From contig CAIJZY010000041.1 of assembly GCA_903825285.1 (NCBI GenBank), positions 121,175 to 185,174 on the forward strand: 64,000 nucleotides of DNA, in the 5' to 3' direction. Source of the stretch: an uncultured Opitutia bacterium (GTDB lineage Bacteria > Verrucomicrobiota > Verrucomicrobiia > Opitutales > Opitutaceae). The notes beneath the pieces were generated by a model, which was given only the letters and a program-made list of their open reading frames with translations, made no database searches and was not told where the DNA came from. The stretch's first letter is position 1, and each line of letters opens with the position of its first letter. This document shows positions 57,848-64,000 of this stretch, piece after piece. The position numbers and the translations under genes are program-made.

Positions 57848-58702
57848 TCAGCTCAGCCGGGCGAGGCGTCCGGCCACGTCGGCGCGCAGCCGTTCAATCG
57901 CGCCGAGCGCGAAGTCGGCCACGCTCAGCTGATCGTCCGCCACGAGCGGCGTGAGGTCCATCGCCCATGCGATCGAGGTGAACTGGTCCGTGGCATGCGA
58001 CGCGTGGAAGGTGGCGTTGGCCTGGCGCCGGCCCAGCGCGGCGATGTCGTAGCGCTTGCCGCCCGCGATCTGGGAGGCGAACACCTGCATGAGCGCCAGC
58101 GACAGCTCCGGGTGCGCGCTGCAGTCGAGCGGGACTTTCTCCGTGTCGCCGAGCCAGTCGAGCCCGCGCCAGGCCTCGACGCCGAGCACCCGCCGCGGAC
58201 GGCGGTCCGCCGGCAGCGCCCGCAGCGCCTCGAGGCAGCGCAGCAGCACCGCCACGTGCGTGTCGTGCTTGTCCGCCGGCTGGTGGAGATAGACCACCTC
58301 GGGCCGGCAGCCGCCGAAGATCGCCGCCAGGTCGGCGCGCACGCCCGGATGGCCGGGACGCTTCACGTCCGCGCTCGGGTGCGCCAGCTGCAGCTGCAGG
58401 TTGTACCGCCCGAGCCGCGCCGCGGCGCGCTGCTCCTCGCGGCGCACCGCCTGCATCTGGTCGTCGGTGATGTTGGCGAACGCCCCCGCCCGCGGTGAAC
58501 CCGCGCCGTTGGTCACCGTCACGCCGGTGAAGAACCGGTCGGACCGGCCGAAGCACTCGGCCACGCCCGGGTAGGCGTTGATCTCGATGTCGTCCTGGTG
58601 CGCGGTCACGCACAGGTGCGTCGTGCGCGCCAGGGCCGCCGCGGGGGCGAGGCCGGACGGCTCGGGGAGATAGATGTCGGCGTCGGGACGGGAGAGCTTC
58701 AT
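57848..58702 (-). CDS. PIG-L family deacetylase
   Basis: The 284-residue product has the PIG-L metal motif AHQDDIEINAYPG (H and two D), the later KHDTHVAVL and a trailing H-A-T-D-Q. Such enzymes remove the N-acetyl group from sugars such as GlcNAc derivatives. Its start overlaps the stop of the kinase gene by 4 bp, so it belongs to the GH116/kinase operon. It could convert an N-acetylated sugar product. Confidence 0.8.
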   Translation of the reverse strand: MKLSRPDADIYLPEPSGLAPAAALARTTHLCVTAHQDDIEINAYPGVAECFGRSDRFFTGVTVTNGAGSPRAGAFANITDDQMQAVRREEQRAAARLGRYNLQLQLAHPSADVKRPGHPGVRADLAAIFGGCRPEVVYLHQPADKHDTHVAVLLRCLEALRALPADRRPRRVLGVEAWRGLDWLGDTEKVPLDCSAHPELSLALMQVFASQIAGGKRYDIAALGRRQANATFHASHATDQFTSIAWAMDLTPLVADDQLSVADFALGAIERLRADVAGRLARLS

Positions 58703-59826
58703 GGGGAACCGGAGACTTCGGCGACGATCGCGGCCATGGCAGACTGGGCGGCATCGAGGCTGCGGACGAGCGCGAACTGGGTCCGGCAGCGGTCGAGGTT
58801 GTGGCGGGGATGGCGGATCTTGTAGTAGGTGTCGCCCTGCAGGTAGTCGGCGAGGAAGCGGATGCCGTTCTCGTAGGTCATCAACTGGCCCGCGAACCCG
58901 AGGTGCGCGCGCTCCACGGCGTTGAGCACGCGACCCACCGGCGAACCGAGATAGCCCTCGACCAGCGCGCGGAACAGCGGGAGCTGCAGGTGCATGTTCG
59001 CCGGCTCGGGGTCGTCCTCGAGCGTGGAGCTCGCGGAGGTCCGCACCATCTCGCCGAAGTCGTACAGCGGCAGCCCCGGCATGATGGTGTCGAGGTCGAT
59101 CACCGCGACGGTCCGCCCGGTGACGTCGTCGAGCATCACGTTGTTGATCTTGGTATCGTTGTGCGTGACGCGCTCAGTGATCTCGCCGCGGGCGAGCAGG
59201 CCGAGCAGGCGGTCGGCGTCGGCCTCGTGCGCGAAGGCGAAATCAATCTCGGCCCGCACCTCGGCGGCGCGGCCCACGGCATCGGCCGCGACGGCCTTGC
59301 GCAGCGCCTCGAAGCGGCTGCGGGTGTGGTGGAAATTCGGGATGGTCTCGTGCAGCCGGCCGCCCGGGAGGTCGGCGAGCTGGGCCTGGAACGCCCCGAA
59401 CGCCTGCGCCGCCTCGCGCGCCTGCGCCGGGGTGATGACCCGGTCCACCGTGTGCGCCCCGGTGATGAAGTCGTAGACGCGCCAGTAGCCGCCGCCGGCG
59501 TCCTGCACGAACGCCGCGCCGTCGCGCGCCGGGACGAGCGTGAGCACGCGGCGCGCCGCCTCGGGCCCGTCCGCGGCCCGCACCTTGGCCGCGATGTGCG
59601 CGGTCACGCGCCGCACGTTGTCCATCAGCCCGGGCACGTTCTGGAAGATGCGGTGGTTGATCTTCTGGAAGATATAGCGGCGCTCCCCGCCGGCGTCCGC
59701 ATAGGTTGCCAGGTAGGTCTCGTTGATGTGCCCGCTGCCGTGCGGCGCGACGCCGGTGAGGCGGCCGGGCAGCGGAAAGGCGGAGGCGACGACGGGAAAT
59801 TCGGGCGGAACCGGGGAGGTGCTCAT
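58699..59826 (-). CDS. NahK-like N-acetylhexosamine/APH-family kinase
   Basis: The 375-residue product has the APH-type catalytic loop VTHNDTKINNVMLD and the metal site VAVIDLDTIMPG. The N-terminal part (HGSGHINETYLAT) and LYDFGEMVRTS match the sugar 1-kinase group that includes N-acetylhexosamine 1-kinase NahK. It overlaps both neighbours by 4 bp (GH116 and PIG-L genes), a tightly coupled operon. It probably phosphorylates a hexosamine released by GH116. Confidence 0.75.
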   Translation of the reverse strand: MSTSPVPPEFPVVASAFPLPGRLTGVAPHGSGHINETYLATYADAGGERRYIFQKINHRIFQNVPGLMDNVRRVTAHIAAKVRAADGPEAARRVLTLVPARDGAAFVQDAGGGYWRVYDFITGAHTVDRVITPAQAREAAQAFGAFQAQLADLPGGRLHETIPNFHHTRSRFEALRKAVAADAVGRAAEVRAEIDFAFAHEADADRLLGLLARGEITERVTHNDTKINNVMLDDVTGRTVAVIDLDTIMPGLPLYDFGEMVRTSASSTLEDDPEPANMHLQLPLFRALVEGYLGSPVGRVLNAVERAHLGFAGQLMTYENGIRFLADYLQGDTYYKIRHPRHNLDRCRTQFALVRSLDAAQSAMAAIVAEVSGSP

Positions 59827-62384
59827 GCGGCGGGCGCTATTTCAACCGTCAGCGACCGCCCGGGCGCGAGCGTTTTCGCCGCGGCGAACTCGCGGGCGCC
59901 GAGGCCGGTGAGCGCCAGCCGCCGGAGCTGGAGCCGGCCCGCGAGGCAGGTGAGCGTGACTTTCGTCCGGCGGCGCGTCGGCGCCAGCTCGACGACGCCC
60001 CAGGCGGTGCCGCTCGACCAGAACCACCGCACGTGCCGGGGGCTCGCCGCCAGGGTCAGGGACGCCGTCAGCGCGGAGTAATGGAAGCCGGTCAGCGCCG
60101 CGACCAGGCCCCAGCTGTTCAGCGCCCGCGCATAGTGGTGGCCGCATTCCGCCTCGTCGAAGGGGTTGCGCTTCCGCCCGTCGTAGCGCGAACGGATGTC
60201 GCGCACCACCTTGAGGGCGTCGCGGACCATCCCCTCCTGCGCCAGGTGCAGCGCGACGCAGTACTCGAAGCCGGTCATGACCTCCGTGTAGTACGGGAAC
60301 GGCCGTGCCGGGCGCCGGCCGCGCGGGTAGGACGCCATCAGCAGCGCCGTCTCATCGCCGAGCACATAGCTGCGCATGTGGTTGAAATGGGCCTCGAAGC
60401 CGTGCCGGCGGTTGTGCGCCAGCACCGCGCGCAGCGCCTCGCGCTCGTGCTCCGGGTCGAGCAGGTGGCCGAGCCCCTCGAAATGCGCGTTCACCTGCCC
60501 CGCCAGCTGGTCCACGAGGCAGCCCGCGCCGAGCTGGTAGTCGGGCGCGGCGGGATTCTTCTGCTCCGGCCAGAACACCAGCCCCGGCCGGACTTTATCC
60601 CACGAGCCCGCCGGCCGCACCTGGTGCTCGTAGTAGTCGCCGTTGAACAGGTTCGCGTCCACCCACGCCCGGCCGCGCTCGAAGAGCCCGCGGCAGCGGT
60701 CCGCGAACTCCGCCTCGCCGAGGGCGCGCGCCATCTCCTCCGCCGCGCGCAGCGCGCCGAGGTACCACGAGGCCATCTGCGGGTTCGGGCCGAAATACTC
60801 CACGTCCATCGTGTTGTGCTGCACGCCCTCCATCACGCCGTCCTGGTCCGCGTCCCAGCCGCCGGGCAGCCACGCGAACTCGAGCGCGCGCCGCGCCCGC
60901 GGCCACAGCGACCGCAGCCAGGCGGCGTCGCCGGAGACGCGCCACTCGCGGTGGAGCTTGAGCAGGCAGCCCATCTGGCCGTCCGCCGCCGCGTACGCCG
61001 GCGACCGCACGGGCCGCAGCGGCAGCGGCACGCGGAAGGTCATCAGGCCGTCCTCCTGCAGCGCGAACTCGGAGAACTCCGTCTCCCGCATCGACCGCGC
61101 CAGCTCGGGGAACAGGTTGGCCGTCGCATGCTCGTAGTTCCAGACGTGCGTGCAGTTGCCGTGACAGCTGCCGTTGCGGTCAAAGCAGCCCTCCCAGCCG
61201 AAGAAGCGTCCGTCCGCCGTCCGGAAGCAGGTCTGCGACCGGAGCGTCGAGAGGTTGAACAGCGCCGCCTCGCGCACCTCCGCCGGGAGGTCGCACTCCG
61301 CCACGCCGCGCACGAACGCGACGGTGTCGCGCTCCAGCGCCGGCCACGCCCGCGCCGCGTGCTCCGCCGCCGCCCACGCGTCCGCGAACTGCCCGGCATA
61401 GTGGTTGCCCACGATCGTGGACACGTGCTCCGGGCCGTGGCCCCAGTTCTCCCGGTTCGGGAAATGCCACGCCACGACGAACTCCACCGCCCGCTCGCCC
61501 ATCGGCGGGAGATCCACCGTCACGGCAAGCGACGCCGTCGGCGTGTCCGTCTTCGCCGTGCGCGGCTCGAGCCGGCCGTCGGCGGCAAAGTCGTCCCAGA
61601 AATCGAGCAGCGCGTCGTTCCAGCCGACGTCGGCCCACGCCGTCCGCGTCGTCACCCCGCGCTTCGCCGTTGTCGCCAGCGCCAGCGTGCCCCAGGCGGC
61701 GTGCGCGGGCGCCACGCCCGCGGAATCGAGCCGCACGCCGCGGAGCCCGCCCGTGGCGCGCGCGGTGTTGCGGTTGCCCGCGGCCCCGGTCGGGAAGAGC
61801 TTGCCGCGAAACGCGTCCAGTTTCTGCGTGAAGCCGTCGCAGCCGATGAAGTTGGGCAGCACTGCGGCCACCGCGGCCGTGACGGGCGCCCGCGACGGGT
61901 TTCGCAGCACCACGCGCACGAGCGCGACCGGCAGGCTGCTGCGCGCCGTGTCGCCGGGGATGAGCGGATTGAAGACCTGGAGAACCGCCCGCACCGGCAC
62001 GGCGTCATCCGACAACTCGACCTGCGCCAGCGGGTACGCCGCCCGGAACGAGCAGCGGCGGAAACGGGGCAGCCCGGCCTGTCGCGCCGGCGAGCCCTCC
62101 TCGCCCTCCCATTCCCCGACCGGCAGCGGGCCCTCGAGCAACCGCGTCACCGCCGGCTCGCCGCGGCGCGCCGCGCGCACCGCGAAAAACGCCCCGGCCC
62201 CGCCCTGCCCGGTCGGATGATAGCCCTTGGCCGGGCGGTTCATCACCTCCCAGTGCCGCCAGGCCCCCCAGCCGCAGAGCGAGACCGTGCCGGTTCCAAT
62301 CCCGCCGACGGGCATCGCGACCCGCGCGAGGTGTTCGCCGCTGTAGGACTTGAGGACCGGCCAGGAAAGGGGATCTTTTTTCAC
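59823..62384 (-). CDS. GH116-family glycosidase (GBA2-like)
   Basis: The 853-residue product has the GBA2_N-like N-terminal domain (VAMPVGGIGTGTVSLCGWGA) and the catalytic (alpha/alpha)6 domain DUF608 (DGVMEGVQHNTMDVEYFGPN). GH116 enzymes act on beta-glucosides, beta-xylosides or, in some archaeal members, beta-N-acetylglucosaminides. No signal peptide is seen, so it works in the cytoplasm. It overlaps the kinase gene by 4 bp. Substrate choice cannot be settled, but an N-acetylhexosamine fits its neighbours. Confidence 0.8.
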   Translation of the reverse strand: MKKDPLSWPVLKSYSGEHLARVAMPVGGIGTGTVSLCGWGAWRHWEVMNRPAKGYHPTGQGGAGAFFAVRAARRGEPAVTRLLEGPLPVGEWEGEEGSPARQAGLPRFRRCSFRAAYPLAQVELSDDAVPVRAVLQVFNPLIPGDTARSSLPVALVRVVLRNPSRAPVTAAVAAVLPNFIGCDGFTQKLDAFRGKLFPTGAAGNRNTARATGGLRGVRLDSAGVAPAHAAWGTLALATTAKRGVTTRTAWADVGWNDALLDFWDDFAADGRLEPRTAKTDTPTASLAVTVDLPPMGERAVEFVVAWHFPNRENWGHGPEHVSTIVGNHYAGQFADAWAAAEHAARAWPALERDTVAFVRGVAECDLPAEVREAALFNLSTLRSQTCFRTADGRFFGWEGCFDRNGSCHGNCTHVWNYEHATANLFPELARSMRETEFSEFALQEDGLMTFRVPLPLRPVRSPAYAAADGQMGCLLKLHREWRVSGDAAWLRSLWPRARRALEFAWLPGGWDADQDGVMEGVQHNTMDVEYFGPNPQMASWYLGALRAAEEMARALGEAEFADRCRGLFERGRAWVDANLFNGDYYEHQVRPAGSWDKVRPGLVFWPEQKNPAAPDYQLGAGCLVDQLAGQVNAHFEGLGHLLDPEHEREALRAVLAHNRRHGFEAHFNHMRSYVLGDETALLMASYPRGRRPARPFPYYTEVMTGFEYCVALHLAQEGMVRDALKVVRDIRSRYDGRKRNPFDEAECGHHYARALNSWGLVAALTGFHYSALTASLTLAASPRHVRWFWSSGTAWGVVELAPTRRRTKVTLTCLAGRLQLRRLALTGLGAREFAAAKTLAPGRSLTVEIAPAA

Positions 62385-62520
62385 CGCGAAAATTTGCCGA
62401 GGACGCGTGGAGGAGGCGGGGTTCGCTGCCGGGGGTCGGTGCCATGCTCAATCCAGCGGGACTCGGTCGCGGGCTCCAGCCTGAACCGACAGGTTCTTTT
62501 TACCGGCCCGCCCGGCGCGG

Positions 62521-63405
62521 CTAGAAAAGCTTCGCCGGATAGGCGCCCTGCGCCACGAGCGCGGCGATGGCCGCGACGACCCGGGGCTTGTCCTCGCGGT
62601 AGGTCACGCCGAACCACGCGCTCGCCGTCGGCAGCACGCGCACCTCCGCCTCGCGCCGCGCGATCATGGCGGAGACCACCGCGGGCAGGTAACACTCCGC
62701 CTTGGGGTCCCCGGACCGCGCCGCGAGGAACTCGCGCAGCTGCGCGTCGAGCCCGGCGAACAGCGCCGGGGTGAAGCCCCAGCAGTTCATCGAGACCGTC
62801 TCGCCGCCGGTGTAGGTCCGGCCCGGGCCGACATCGGCCGCGAGGATGCCGGTGCGCTCCGTGATGGATTTCAGCCGTCCATCCGGCCCGGTCTCGCACT
62901 GGCCGCGGGCCACGGCCCCGTGCTCGGAAAGGGTGTTGGCGAGGGTGAAGCCGACCATCGCGAACGACGCGGGCGCGGCCGGCGCGGCCGGAACCGAGAG
63001 GAAGCGCGCCAGCTGCACGAAGGAGTCCGGGCCGTAGAAATCGTCGGCGTTGATGACGGCAAACGGCTCCCGCACCGCCGTGCGCGCGCACCAGACCGCA
63101 TGGCCGGTGCCCCAGGGTTTTTCCCGGCCCGCCGGGGCCGCATGGCCGGACGGCAGGTCGTCGAGCGCCTGGAAGACGTAGTCCACGGCGATCCGCCCGG
63201 CATACTTTGCGCCGACCTGCGCGCGGAACACGGCCTCGAAGTCGCGCCGGATCACGAACACCACCCGCCCGAAACCCGCCCGGAGCGCGTCAAACACGGC
63301 GTAGTCGAGGACGGTCTCGCCCGACGGACCAACCGGATCGATCTGCTTGAGGCCGCCGTAGCGCGAGCCCATGCCGGCGGCCAGGACAAGAAGCGTGGGT
63401 TGCAT
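62521..63405 (-). CDS. Nucleotidyltransferase (sugar-1-phosphate type)
   Basis: The ATG at 63405 yields a 294-residue protein starting with the Rossmann-like signature LLVLAAGMGSRYGGLKQIDPVG, with the nucleotide-binding G-M-G-S-R-Y-G. AVINADDFYGPDSF carries the metal-binding aspartates. The family transfers UMP, GMP or CMP to a sugar phosphate. It sits 136 bp upstream of the GH116 gene on the same strand and could complete a salvage route to a nucleotide sugar. Confidence 0.8.
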   Translation of the reverse strand: MQPTLLVLAAGMGSRYGGLKQIDPVGPSGETVLDYAVFDALRAGFGRVVFVIRRDFEAVFRAQVGAKYAGRIAVDYVFQALDDLPSGHAAPAGREKPWGTGHAVWCARTAVREPFAVINADDFYGPDSFVQLARFLSVPAAPAAPASFAMVGFTLANTLSEHGAVARGQCETGPDGRLKSITERTGILAADVGPGRTYTGGETVSMNCWGFTPALFAGLDAQLREFLAARSGDPKAECYLPAVVSAMIARREAEVRVLPTASAWFGVTYREDKPRVVAAIAALVAQGAYPAKLF

Positions 63406-63469
63406 CGGTCCGCGAGCAGAAGGGATCGCACGGGACGGCGCAACCCGCGAAACCGCGGCCGCAGTTGTG

Positions 63470-63614
63470 TTCACCACGAAGGGCACGAAGCCCAAGGCCG
63501 GCGCTACATTCGATCTCCCATGCCTGCTGCCCCGCCGCGACGGCTCAGCCCATCCTCGGCGCGAGGTGACGAACAAGGCTTGGGCTTCGTGGGCTTCGCG
63601 CCCTTCGTGGTGAA
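63470..63614. repeat. CACGAA-type inverted repeat, copy 5
   Basis: TTCACCACGAAGGGCACGAAG and GGGCTTCGCGCCCTTCGTGG ...TGAA are the outer arms. It lies just upstream of the nucleotidyltransferase gene. Confidence 0.7.
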
Positions 63615-63625
63615 AAATCCGGGCA

Positions 63626-63660
63626 CGAAAAAGGGCGGAGCCCGTGAGGACTCCGCCCTT
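63626..63660 (-). terminator. Terminator of the TonB receptor gene
   Basis: On the minus strand a GGGCGGAG stem with its complement and a 10-bp loop is followed by TTTTT, about 30 bp after the receptor stop codon. Confidence 0.8.
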
Positions 63661-63691
63661 GAGAGTTTAGCTAAGCTTCAGTCGCTGGGAC

Positions 63692-64000
63692 TTAGAAGCG
63701 GACGGTGTTCGAGAACAGCCAGTTCCGCGAGGGCGACAGCACATAGCCGCCGTCCGAGTAGGCCTTGTTGGTGATGTTGTAGATACCGAGGGAACTCTGG
63801 AGCTTGAAGCCCAGGACTTCCCACGGATAACCCACCGTCACGTCAAACACGGTGAAGTCGCCGAACTGGTAGCCGCCCGCGAGCGGGTTCCAGTCAACGT
63901 TACGCGCGACCACCGCCTGCGACATGTAGCGTGCACCGAGGCCGAACGACGCGCCCCGGGCGACGCCATCGGTCAGGGTGTACTTGCCGAAGAAGTTGAA
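63692..64000 (-). CDS. TonB-dependent receptor, C-terminal part (cut by window)
   Basis: The frame is open at the window end, so only the last ~102 residues are present. Strands such as FTVFDVTVGYPWEVLGFKL and SSLGIYNITNKAYSDGG, and a final SNTVRF with terminal phenylalanine, are those of TonB-dependent receptors, where the last strand carries the BAM signal. A terminator follows. It probably imports an oligosaccharide, given the operon next to it. The plug domain and TonB box lie outside the window. Confidence 0.8.
   Translation of the reverse strand, partial: FNFFGKYTLTDGVARGASFGLGARYMSQAVVARNVDWNPLAGGYQFGDFTVFDVTVGYPWEVLGFKLQSSLGIYNITNKAYSDGGYVLSPSRNWLFSNTVRF

Overview
The window is GC-rich chromosomal DNA of a Gram-negative bacterium. 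Outer-membrane beta-barrels, a TonB-dependent receptor, Tat- and Sec-exported redox proteins, many glycoside hydrolases, a giant delta-60-repeat exported protein and an ECF sigma factor with a membrane/TonB-like tail together suggest an Opitutaceae-like member of the Verrucomicrobia. No 16S or other marker gene is present, so this assignment is an inference.

Layout. (1) 0-10 kb is a respiratory cluster: a cut cytochrome b-type membrane protein, a monoheme cytochrome c, a tetraheme cytochrome, a Tat-exported 4x[4Fe-4S] protein and an NrfD/PsrC quinone-interacting subunit. A polytopic membrane protein of unknown function follows, then an octaheme DmsE/MtrA-like cytochrome directly followed by a large MtrB-like outer-membrane barrel. 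This looks like a quinol-to-outer-surface electron conduit. (2) 10-19 kb holds a UROD-like protein, an ECF sigma factor fused to a membrane/coiled-coil/TonB C-terminal module, a small membrane protein coupled to a Cro-type repressor behind a clear palindromic operator, a GNAT acetyltransferase, an acyltransferase-3 protein, and a lipoprotein-like gene with a truncated paralog. (3) 20.18-32.32 kb is a low-GC island in the 3' end of a tRNA-Glu(UUC) gene. It consists of two tandem integrative elements of about 4.4 and 7.7 kb. Each has its own tyrosine integrase, excisionase-like HTH protein, ribbon-helix-helix-like regulator and HUH replication initiator, and they are separated by a third copy of the tRNA-derived att core. 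Element 1 carries a HEPN-domain protein and two exported or membrane proteins. Element 2 carries a defence-like cassette: a DGQHR (DndB-like) protein, a HEPN-like protein, an MT-A70 DNA methyltransferase and a BglII-like endonuclease. (4) 32.4-44 kb contains purC, GH2 and GH29 glycosidases, a CinA-like gene, a CPT-like kinase, uvrC without its usual cysteine cluster, a sialate O-acetylesterase and a methyltransferase. (5) 44-64 kb contains the 2-kb-residue delta-60 protein, a MuiA-like protein, an outer-membrane barrel, a PrxQ peroxiredoxin, a CNNM/CBS membrane protein, and a sugar-handling operon (GH116, NahK-like kinase, PIG-L deacetylase, nucleotidyltransferase) ending in a TonB receptor.

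The strongest candidates for something undescribed are the tandem Rep+Int elements. Excision of element 2 should extend the integrase by about 65 codons and couple it translationally to rep. The two rep genes also share a hairpin plus a 13-nt origin-like motif. The defence cassette in element 2, the sigma-TonB fusion and the verrucomicrobial-type porin-cytochrome cluster come next. Several families of nested inverted repeats fill the intergenic spaces of the core chromosome and are absent from the island.
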